Of a stretch of DNA of 64,000 bases, positions 37,269 through 47,178 are shown in pieces. This stretch comes from Nemopilema nomurai. Its lineage: Eukaryota; Cnidaria; Scyphozoa; Rhizostomeae; Rhizostomatidae. The notes beneath the pieces are model-generated. The model ran no database searches, was not told the DNA's origin, and saw only the letters and a list, made by a program, of their open reading frames with translations. Both the position numbers and the translations under genes were made by a program. Position 1 is the first letter of the stretch; each line of letters starts with the position of its first letter. Location of the stretch: positions 637,912-701,911 of the forward strand of contig ML133451.1 in NCBI GenBank assembly GCA_003864495.1. The letters run 5' to 3'.

Positions 37269-38434
37269 ACCGATCCCTCTTTTCGCGGTTACCGCAATGC
37301 ATTCTGGTATGAGTGGTATCAGTGCCTACTGTCGATCGATAAACAAAACGGACTTGAATGGGAACTCTTGCACAGTTCTGAGGCCTATTTCTGTTCAAGA
37401 AGAAAGTAGCATCGAAGTAGATATGAGTGAAGCACTGCCACAAGTGATTGGTGTAAGGCCCGATCAAATTATTTTTGAGGCAGACGGAAAATGGGGTATT
37501 GAATTGAAGAACCTGCGAAATTTCACGGAAAAGCATTTGAACGATAAACTTATCAAAGTCAATCCAAGTAATCCATATTCTTGAAATATGACTTGTTGAT
37601 ATCTGGGTTCTGTAGGCAATATCTTTTTGAAGAAGTCCACAACTCAGAAGCACTAAACAATGAAAAATTCCTCTTCTGCTGTTGTTGACCTTTTAGGACC
37701 CCTTTTACATGTATCTTCTTTCAAATTTTCTGCATTGGTATTGGAGTCATAGTATAATAACTTATGAATGGCTGGTCCAAAGGAATCACACAGAATCCTA
37801 TAAACTTTGTAGTTTGGAAGACCAGTGTAAAAATGGAACATTTTCTCATCACTTTTTATAGTCTCAACTGGAATTTGGCTTTGGAGTCTCTCATTCTCTA
37901 GCTTTAAATCTTCAATGTCTTGTTTAAGATCTGCAACTGTTTTTTCATGGTGTTCTTCTAACAATTGCATTTCATTCCTGCAAGACTTTATTTCTTCGTC
38001 TGCATTCAATTCCAGACAAGTCATATTAACTCCAGGTGGGATGTTTTTATTGGTTTTACTGGCTTTGAAAATTCTGTTTGAATCACGATTTCTTTACTTC
38101 AGTGTAGTTCTTGGTTTTGGTATTGTAGGCCTCGTAGCCTTGGGTACAATGAGGGGCAAATTGTTCACCCATCGCTTGTGGCAGTTCTCTGTTTATTACT
38201 ATCTTGCCGCTACTTTCTTCTTGAACAGAAATAGGCCTCAGACCCGTGGAAGAGTTTTGACAAAAACTAGAGTCTGGTTGCCTTTGCATTAAGCCGCCAG
38301 AATCTAGAATATCGTTGCGTTGACCTTCAAGGGAAGCCATCCCATTCAATTCCGTTTTGTTTATCAATCGACAGTAGGCGCTGATACCACTCATACCAGA
38401 ATGCATTGCGGTAACTGCGAAAAGTGGGATCGGT
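37269..38434. mobile_element. Non-autonomous DDE transposon with ~100 bp inverted repeats, copy C
   Basis: Same element as 21742-22888, 1166 bp, with the same ends and internal transposase fragment. It retains the 19 bp lost from copy B. Confidence 0.75.
37549..38406 (-). pseudogene. Transposase remnant: coiled coil + HTH, catalytic domain missing (copy C)
   Basis: Same remnant as 22009-22860, with the same frameshift before the HTH. In addition, a nonsense change (LKS to LK-stop) at about 38095-38100 closes the N-terminal frame here but not in copy B. Confidence 0.65.
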
Positions 38435-39275
38435 GAGTTCGTTATTAACTTGATTCTTGGATGTTAATTCTAACTGCAAGAGAGAGAAATACTCGCATCT
38501 CGTTCATAGCCTAAGCTCAGCTTATTCTTCTATCATGGTTGTTAATCTTTCTATCAGTTCCCTAGGTATCTTTGGTCTCTCCTGCTCCTCTTTCATCGAC
38601 ATGTACAATGCTCTAGATATCAGCGAAAATCATCTCCGCTTCATGATCTCCAAACTATCCAACTGAACTATCCGTACTACCCATTACATTTTCTGCCGCA
38701 GAAAAATTCTTGGAATAATCCTGAATATCTTCAATTCTAACGATCTCTACTACTGACAACTTCTAAAGTAAACAATGACAAACACACTTTTTCCTTTTTT
38801 TGTTAATTTCTTTTGCTTGTGCTTGTAATAGTCTTTTTCTCTCTAAACCCAGGCTAGCCAATTGCAAATTACCTTTGTAATAGTTAAATTTGTAATTGTA
38901 GTTTTAATGGAATTGAAAATTTAGAGTTACTATTATTATTATTATTAAAGAATGTGATGAAATGGTGTTCAATATCGTGTATAGTTGAAAATTATTATAT
39001 CTAATATCTGATATTAATATCTGATAACAAAAGTTATTGGGTCAATAGTTATTATTAGTAAACGGACTTTCTCTGGGAATACGGTAACACAAAAGTCTTT
39101 TAGCAAATTTTTTGATCGGCATCTTGGTAAAGTAGTAATTTATTATTATTATTAACACGCACACGCACGAAAACACACAGACACATGATAGTTATAATCC
39201 AACTCACGCTAGTTTTTTCGAGAGTCACGTAAGGTAAAATTGTATAGCGAGCCTCCACAGCGTTCTCCATTGGCA

Positions 39276-39337
39276 TACGTCACGATTTCTAATAACAATC
39301 TGACGTAACAATCGGAGACTGGGTTGTATGCTATAAA
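39276..39337 (+). promoter_or_regulatory. Gene B core promoter: two CRE-like sites and TATA box (copy C)
   Basis: TACGTCA at 39276-39282, TGACGTAA at 39301-39308 and TATAAA at 39332-39337; start codon at 39447. All three elements are unchanged from the other copies. Confidence 0.55.
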
Positions 39338-39446
39338 TGCGACGCTCAGAAGCCTACCACCGCTCTTTTATTGAGTTCAAGCAGCTGTTCAGAGTTAGCT
39401 ATCACTCTACTGGTTGAAATCAAGATATTTCTATCACACTGTCATT

Positions 39447-42180
39447 ATGGAGAACAATTATTCCAATTATCAAGACGAAGCTTTACACAGAAGTCAAAGA
39501 TACTTCAGGTAAGCCAAGCCGAATTTTCAAGTTAAGAATATTGAGTGGAAAATAATTCACTCGCTTTGTCGACAAGACATCAACAATAAGATCTAGTAGA
39601 AATAACACCCAGAATTGTGTTTCCTTCCAGGATCGATGAACTGGATGATTCCATCATCATTATCAGTTCAGACGAAGAAGAATTCGACGAGTCTGGCGTT
39701 GTAACAAATACGATCGAAAGATTGGAAGACTACACAACCCATGTTCTCACCAGAGGACTAAGGAGGGTCAATAGTGAAAACCAATTGGATGGAAGAGGAT
39801 CACCATCCAATAGAGTTATCCAACAAGAAGTGCAATCATCTGAGCGCCAACAATCGCTCCCACAAAGAAGCTATCGCAGTATTAGCAAGCCTTCCTGCAG
39901 TCATGACGACGTTGGTGAATTGGATGAAGAAGATGGTTGCCTACATGCGAAGCCGCTGCCAAATCAATCGACAATGTTGAAAGGAAAACTTTGCAACGGA
40001 TACAGAAACGAACTGTTTGGTGCTGAATCAAGAGGCCTAAAAAGAAAGAAACATAAGACATCAACACGCAAGAAGTCGAAACATTTCAAACGAGAGCTGC
40101 CAATTCAACACGCTGACTGGCATCAAGGATATGAGAGCGACGACGACCAATCAGGGTACGACACTGAGTGTGAAGATGACCCTGACGATCTCCAATCTGG
40201 ATTCTGTCAAGATGCTATTTATCAGGATACTCCGAATGGTGGACAGCTCGATCGTCTAAGCTCCTTTGCACCAGAGCAAGACAGTGATGATTCTGATTAC
40301 CCTGAGTTCGACTCGGATATCGAGCTTGACGATCCAATGTTTTTCAGAGAAGATCACATTATGCCCCTACCTGACTTTGACCCGATGACTCACAACGTTG
40401 AAGCAAATGCAATTAATGAAAGCAGACCTCGGCAACAACAAAGTAAGTTCTGATTGTAAATTTTTACGGTTTGCTGGGGCCTAAACAATTGTTACTAGTA
40501 TTTCTAAAAGTCTTTCTTCATTCTCTAATCAATTAAAGCTTTTGACTGCCTACATCAATTTGTGGCATTGTCTTTAACCACTCGATTTAAGCATAAGGAA
40601 ATGTTTTAAATGATCAGACTGGATAAATGGCACTGGTGAGAAGGAGTTGTAGAGTACTCTAAACATTTTCAATACCTTACTACCAGCTCATGCAAGGCAA
40701 TGTCCGTTATCGTATAATACAGGTTTTAAAGCACAATAACTAATCATATTTCGATTGCAAAGTGAGTAGGCCCACAACTGCCTTATGGATTGAATCATAG
40801 ACAACCATTTCCGTCTTCTCAATGGCAGGAGCTGAGCCTGCATTTTATGACGACGATGATGTTGATGACGAAGGATACGAGTCTGGACCAGAGGAGAAGA
40901 CCCACGAAGGCGAAGGAATTCGATTGTCGCCCGTACGAGACGGAACGCGCTTCGAGCTCGATAGCTTACAAGCAGTCGCATCATTCTTCAACTCCCTCCA
41001 CCAACAGCAAGTCAGCCGGAGCGAATCACTCACTTTGTTCCATGGCTCTCCAAGGGATCGAGCTACAAGAGATTTTCTTTCCGATTTGCAAAGATGCATT
41101 GACATCGTCCGTGGCGATCCACCAGAAGCAAACGATGCTACGACTAACAGCAATGAGGTGATAGTTATTGAAAGTGACTCGGAAGATGAAGCTGATAGAG
41201 AGAACTTAGGAGAAGTGCAAATCGTGTCGCCTAGACCACTTGGCTTGGATGAACCCGATGAGAGGGCGATTGATGGGGATGAAGATGACAATATTGTTGG
41301 GTTGCAAATGCCTTTAACAGCCTTCAATGATGGACTTCAAGAAGCCCAAACAATTCCCCCTGAGTGGTATAGCAGTGTTCCAGGAAATGGACAGCCCGCT
41401 GGAAGCTCCACTGTGGAAACCTATGCTACCGATGACATGCCACCAATGCTTGACCTCAACTTGCAAAGGATTGGAGAGCTGCATGCAACAGACAGGCCAT
41501 ACCTTTGTCAACGATGTCGAGGTGCAACTCATGGAGAAGAACAGACGAGTTTCCCAGCAGGTGAATCAGTTGCTGGGCTCTTCATTGACAACGGTCAAGA
41601 GGTATGTGCTCTAACCTGGGGTTTTAATACAATTGCATATATTGTTACCTTTTTCATTGTTGCTTGGAAATCAAATATAGTTTAAAAGCAATTCATTTTG
41701 AACTAACAAGTCAGTAGCGACAAAATTACGCAACGGCAAAGCAGTGGCGAGTTGGTTGAAATATGCTCGGCTAGAAGGCTTAATTTTAGATTCTTATGCT
41801 CTCAAAGGAACCTTTCTAAGGACAAAGAGTTGACAACAAATATTAATTCTGTTTGAAAAGAAGTCTGACTCCTGTTAGAAATGATTAGTAGACGTTTAAA
41901 TGAATACTGTCTTTCTTTACAGCTTGAATGGATCACACTAGAGACAGAACATTTGCTTCGATCGGGCATTCACGACGGGCATTCTCAGTCTTGCCCCGTT
42001 ATTGGAGAGTCATTTGTGAATGAATGGAGAGACAGCTCAGTAGCAGAGGCAGCTTGGAGCAACGAAGAAGGGACAATCTTGCACAGAACAAACGAGAGTT
42101 ATCACGTGGAAATAGACAGTTCCTTCTGTACCCACGGTCAATGCCAGGAAGATCTGATTGATGAAGCAGATGAAGTTTAA
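39447..42180 (+). CDS. Gene B, copy C: intact four-exon acidic protein with two SUMO-interaction-like motifs
   Basis: Exons 39447-39508, 39631-40442, 40829-41601 and 41923-42180 join in frame to 634 residues from MENNYSNYQDEAL to DEADEV-stop. Residues 29-32 (IIII) followed by SSDEEE, and 402-405 (VIVI) followed by ESDSEDE, fit the SUMO-interacting motif: a hydrophobic core beside acidic and serine residues. A lysine/arginine cluster at about 158-176 (KRKKHKTSTRKKSKHFKRE) is a likely NLS. Between these lie long Asp/Glu-rich stretches. A CxxC (LCQRCRG) sits near the end of exon 3. No catalytic domain, RING or zinc finger is complete. A nuclear, SUMO-binding role is inferred from motifs alone; the family is not recognised. 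The upstream CRE/TATA promoter suggests inducible expression. Confidence 0.7.
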
Positions 42181-42771
42181 TGAGATCGTGACTGCTTCAG
42201 TCAGTAAATATCGAAACTATGGTGAACAGAATGCAGTGTATAACATGTTTATTGAAAAGAACAGATACTCGTATGCGGTTAAGACTGAAACTAGGCTTCT
42301 GCATAAATACTTAGTAGCTATATGTTGCTGGAAGCTGTAGAGATGATTTCGTCCCATCACTTAATGAGATATGTATAAATGTAAAAACGGTAAATTCAAT
42401 ATTTATATTATACATATAGCTAGTTTGTAAAAGAAATGTGAATAATGATAGTCGCTATTTGTGCAAAATCGTGTTTTCTTTCACTGGTATTCATTTCGGT
42501 TTTGAACCAAGCAGACCTTAATTTGGATTTTCTTTTATTGAGACGATTGTGTACTGTCCAATTAGCAGCTTGTTGAGACTCAAGATTTACGCGAATTTTG
42601 ATAGATCAAGTAATGGTAAAAGAATTCGTTTTAAAAACACTAATCCAAACAACACTTTCAATGAAAAGTAAATTAACTCTTACAATCATTTATTAAGTTG
42701 GCGATTGGGTCAACAGCATACTTTGCTTGGTTAGAAAAAGGGACTGCCTCGAGTTGCCTCCTTCCTTCCTT

Positions 42772-43197
42772 TCACTTTCGAACAGCTCTATAGATTCTTA
42801 TTGTGGTATCAAAGTCATAAATATAAAACTTGACTTTAGATATTGTAAGGATTAATATAACTTTTACAATAACACGGAGCTTGATGCAGGGATGGGACAT
42901 AAAGTTGTGGCACACTACCATGTTCTTTCCCACCGCATTTGGAGATTCCATAACTGGCTTTGTTACTGGTGCACCACAAGATTGGAGCTTGTTTGAGCCT
43001 CTATGATATCCAAATACGCTTGTGACATTTGTTGACAAGTCGCACTTTGTTACCACCATTGGTTTGCAAGGAAGGGAAAGGAGGGTGTCTACCGAAACCC
43101 AGCTGGTCATTAATTTTGTCAGCTTTAGGGCCCTTTTCGTTATTTGTACACTATGAAGCGTGTCCAACAAAGGGTACTGAAAGCTCTTTTGAAACAT
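42772..43197 (-). CDS. Unidentified minus-strand ORF downstream of gene B (copy C)
   Basis: 141 codons; differs from copy B by a Pro-to-Ser and a Lys-to-Asn change and one extra terminal Lys. Confidence 0.22.
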   Translation of the reverse strand: MFQKSFQYPLLDTLHSVQITKRALKLTKLMTSWVSVDTLLSLPCKPMVVTKCDLSTNVTSVFGYHRGSNKLQSCGAPVTKPVMESPNAVGKNMVVCHNFMSHPCIKLRVIVKVILILTISKVKFYIYDFDTTIRIYRAVRK

Positions 43198-43816
43198 GCT
43201 ATATTGAAGCGCATCATTACCTTTTGCATGTCATGACATTGCATTACTCACAATGGCAAGTCTGGATGCGACAACGTTTTTACATTTCTCAATTCGACTG
43301 CGTCAGATCATAAAGCCCAATCTCCCCGGTCTAGTGACGTCGCCAAATATAAATTTCTAGGTACCATTTCATATTCTTTGAAAAGGCGACTGGAACAAGA
43401 CGAAAAGTAGCTACGAATAACGTCTCGTCTCGTTAGTTTTGGTTCATAAGATTGAATGATTCCGTCGAAAAACAAGTTCGGAAACTTTTTCTACCAAAAC
43501 ATAATTTGATTTTTCCTCTCTCGCTTTTACTTTGTGACGCTATTGTGATCGAAATCAGGGTTTAAATGTATTTCGTGGGTTTCAAACCAAATCGTTGCTA
43601 TAAAGAAGCCAAATTAAGCCAAAAGGTAAACGAACCGAGAACACAAATGAAAACGAAGAGATTCTAAAAATGAGGCTAGCAGTGCACTTTCGAGAGAGAA
43701 TATCAATCAAGAGATGGAAAGTGGATAACAATGTCTTCATAAATGATTTGCAGTTAAAATTTTCATCTTTATCAAGGTTTTTTAAATATTCCCTTTCACT
43801 GTATTTATCTTTTAAA

Positions 43817-44010
43817 TTAAGAAGTTGAAGCTTCATCGGTAGCCTTAAAAGCTTCGCAACGCCTTCCAGTAAAATGCAAGTGTTTGCGGATTCTGACAAT
43901 CGTCTTCAAGTTATTTGACGACATCTTGTTGCGCTGTTTTGTTTTAATGGCTGTAACATGCGAGAAAACTCTCTCCACTCGAGAAAACTCTCAACGGACC
44001 CGCCACTGAT
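43817..44010 (-). mobile_element. hAT transposase C-terminal (dimerisation) remnant
   Basis: A minus-strand frame reads ERVFSHVTAIKTKQRNKM then SSNNLKTIVRIRKHLHFTG and stops at 43817. ERxFS...IKTKxRN...L is the signature of the hAT C-terminal dimerisation region (Dimer_Tnp_hAT). The upstream half is frameshifted by a short internal duplication of the string gagagttttctcgagtg. It lies within 50 bp of the right edge of the tandem array. Confidence 0.55.
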
Positions 44011-44377
44011 GACAATGCTGACTAGTAGCGATAAAACACGACATTAAATGGCATTGAAAGAGCTAATCAAGAGTTAGTTTCGCAAAAAAACAGATGTAGT
44101 GAAACTTCGGATAATCGAAGTTTTTATGCCGTCCCCTCGAAAGCTCTTCCTGGTATTTCCTTTTCTTCATGGTGCTTTTTATCTACTAACAACTATGGAG
44201 AAAGATTAGGCCTGTATGTCTACGGGATGAAACGAGCACCCCCAAATACAATATTTTTTAAATAAGCGCCCCCCCCCCCCGAAAGCGCGCAAGAGCGCCT
44301 CCCTTCAAAGATGGACTTTCAAATGCGGGAATCTCTGCCTCAGACTGAAACAGAGGCCAGATGACTCTGAGAGAAAC
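44011..44377. other. EXOSC3 upstream region with a 12-C run
   Basis: No coding frame. A run of 12 cytosines at 44269-44280 follows an AT-rich stretch, about 100 bp before the EXOSC3 start codon. Alternating C-rich and AT-rich tracts (GAGCACCCCCAAATAC, then AATAAGCGCC) look like an old G/C-rich repeat rather than a dedicated promoter element. No TATA box was seen. Confidence 0.5.
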
Positions 44378-46884
44378 ATGGAGGGGAAAGTATGCACCGT
44401 GGTTCTCCCAGGGGACATTATCTGTGACTCAGGGACAACTACGAATAGCAAAGAAGTGCTTCGGTTTGGTCCAGGTATAAGGGAAGAGTCGGGAAGAGTC
44501 ATGTCGTCTAAGGCTGGAATACTTAGAATGAAAGAGCCAGGGATCTTGTGGATAGACAGTAATCAGCGGAGGGTGTGTTGAAAACTGGACAAAAATTATG
44601 AAAAGTTCGAAAGAAAGTTCTTCTTTTGATGTTATCACTTTGAATAGTTTTTAAAGTTGCTAGAATATGACAACAGCTTTTACACACCGGTTTTCAACAA
44701 AGCTCAGGAGAATTCCTTGTTAGAATTGTGCTGGAAAATTTCGTAGTTAAAATGAAAAACATATTCCGTTCTTGCTATCACCGTTGTAATTTCAGGATAA
44801 GAACTCAGGAAACCCAAGTTTGTTGTTCTTTCGATGCAAGGAACAATCAGCACTACCTATGACATTTTTCTCACAAGTCAGTTGAGAAAATTTTCTAAAT
44901 CATTTGGTAGGGGTGAGGTTGAATGGTTTGTAAATACATGATGAAAATTTGCTGCACATCTGTTTCAAGCTTCCCTCTTTTGAATGGTTGCGACAGTTTT
45001 GCACTCTTCAATCTTCAACAGCACCCATTTTTGCAACTAATGTGATTAAGTACTTTTTAGTATGTTCCTGCAAAGAACGACAAGGTGATTGGGATAATAA
45101 CAAAAACTGGAAAGGAAAACTACAAAGTGGACATTGGCTCCAGCTATGCTGCAGGCCTTGGAAACCTCTCTTTTGAAGGAGCTACAAAGCGAAACAGGCC
45201 AAATCTACAAGTATGGACATCTTGTCCATATTACTTTTTTTTGAATTGTTGTTTCCATAAAGCATTTTGCAAACATGTTGAAGCAACTAAAATATCATCA
45301 AAAATATGTTCTAAGAGCTGATCAAATCAATGCATCATAAATTATTAGGAAACTTCTTCTTTGGGAGAAAATAAGAATTTTCATCAAGAACTTTCAGTAT
45401 ACAGCAACATTATGAAAAGTTTGGCATTTTGTTGTATTTCAGATTGGAGACCTTGTGTATGCTAGATTGGCAATGGTGAACAAAGATATGGAACCAGAAT
45501 TGACTTGTATGGATACATCTGGAAAAAGCACGGGCATGGGAGAATTGAGTGGGGGATTCATGATTAAAGTATCACTCAGGCTGGCAAGAAAGTATGCAGA
45601 CAATTTGTCATTACTTCCTTTTACTCAAGGTGTAAAACACTTTTGGTCAAAATATAAAGGCTAATTTTGGTAACTGCAACTTTTATAACATGATTAAGGC
45701 CAAGCTTAATGTGGCCCCCTTTTATGCCAAAGAAGAGTATTGAAATGGAAATGAGATTCAATACACTTCTTTGTCTATGATAGAGAGTATCATGAAAGTA
45801 GGAAGTTGTAATGCAGGCTACAAGGAAGGAAATGAGAAGGTATTAAGTTTATTTGTAGTTCTTAAAATTCTCTTTTCTGTGCAGTGACCTCTCACATGAT
45901 ACCATCATATTAGAGAAAACTCCTGCAGCGTTTTACAATTTTGCAGTGATTTTTTGTTAAAGACATTTTCAAATAGACATGTGTTGTTGTCATGAAACAA
46001 CAATCAAAATATCAGGCAAACACTAATATTGAGACATATGTGGTTAGTGATTTTTTGCAGTTCTTCTTAAAATGGCTGACTGGAAGAAATATCTTGTAAA
46101 ATTTGAAAGTAAGAGAGAAAAGTGGAACATCAATGATCCAACCTTGAAACCTTCAGGGTGGTTGCACAATCTGCAATACCGACTACTGTGTGAAATTTTT
46201 TGAGATTTTCTTTTTAGCTAGAATCATTTATTTTCCAGCCTCTAAGTTTCCTTGTACTTGGCCACATTAGACTTCTATGGTTTTGTCAATTATATTTTGA
46301 TAAAGCTGTGTGTTGCATATTATTGTTGGCATGCAAGATGAAATTATTTTTGCTCATCAAGTTAAGCTTCTGAATGTCCCTAAACAGGTTTGTTTCAGTT
46401 GTCACACAAGCAAACTGTGGCAATATGACTGAGCTTGTTATGTCACTTATGAAAATATTGCTAACTGTAAGCCCAAGAACTAAAATTGCCATGTAGTGAA
46501 CTGCATGATAATCATTTCTTAGGTACATTCTACACAGGTTGAGGGTTTTTGATTAAATTTTGTCTAGGTTAAACTGCCAGAATTCACACAGAGCATCTTT
46601 TTTCTTCATAGATATTCTAAATGGTTCTTTGCCATTGAAGTTTCATGAAAACTTTGCTTATTTGTTTTAGGCTGCTTCGACCAGATCACCTCGTCCTGAC
46701 ATTGCTGGGCAGGCATTTCCCATTTGAAATCACTGTTGGTCTTAATGGGCGCATTTGGATAAATTCAAAAGGAATATTGAACATTATTGCTGTGGCAAAT
46801 GCAATCACAGATTCAGAGTTCCTAGATGATAAAGGGGTAAAGTCTATGGTTGAAAAGATTGTGAATGAACTGCAAAGGTCTTGA
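44378..46884 (+). CDS. EXOSC3: Exosome complex component RRP40
   Basis: Four exons, 44378-44572, 45061-45210, 45443-45591 and 46671-46884, splice in frame to 235 residues. RRP40 is one of the three S1/KH cap subunits of the RNA exosome, acting in nuclear and cytoplasmic 3'-5' RNA processing and decay. Exon 1 gives the N-terminal domain ([19 protein letters not shown]). Exons 2-3 give the S1 domain with the hallmark strings [23 protein letters not shown] and NKDMEPEL. Exon 4 gives the KH domain with GLNGRIW at 188-194 (family GMNGRIW). The length is slightly below human RRP40 (275 aa), mainly in the N-terminus. The start is the first ATG in frame, just before the conserved region. No lesions seen. 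Confidence 0.95.
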
Positions 46885-47178
46885 CTGGTGAGACCACTAG
46901 GATAGTTGGCTCTCAATCTTGCTTAGCAGGAGATGGTGCTACACAAATTCAAATCAGCTGCCCACTTGATATTACTGCCCACTTCAACCTTGTTTGTAAA
47001 GTAAAAAGAAAAGCATACTGTGTGTTTCAAAAGAATATGGCAGATGTCAGAATAAGCAAGTGCTGGTCAAGAGCTCATAGACACAGTGCTAAGACAGGTT
47101 TTCTCAGTTTTTCATTACTATATATTATAAAGTAGTATTCTTTTTCATTAAAAGAATTAATTTACAATAAGGTATTTT
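46885..47178. other. Shared 3' intergenic gap, EXOSC3 / syntaxin-18
   Basis: 294 bp between two convergent stop codons, so it must hold both 3' UTRs and poly(A) sites. Transcripts may overlap. No other gene seen. Confidence 0.6.

Larger units (their letters stand above)
36843..38950 (+). mobile_element. Internally deleted LINE interrupted by a DNA transposon (copy C)
   Basis: Same arrangement as copy B. LINE blocks lie at 36843-37268 and 38435-38950 with the nested element between them. The (TTA)n tail is slightly shorter. Confidence 0.6.
29580..43770. repeat. Tandem segmental duplication, copy C (3' truncated)
   Basis: Collinear with copy B up to about 43752, where about 30-40 bp of B (from 28180) are missing. 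A short match around the string ttcatcttt follows, and similarity then ends near 43770. The terminal 1.4 kb of the period, including the minus-strand LINE reverse-transcriptase remnant, is absent, so this is the right edge of the array. It carries the only open copy of gene B. Confidence 0.92.

Noticed and set aside
44269..44280. 12-C run as a regulatory element of EXOSC3
   Set aside because: A simple homopolymer next to repeat-like sequence; no motif beyond its length.
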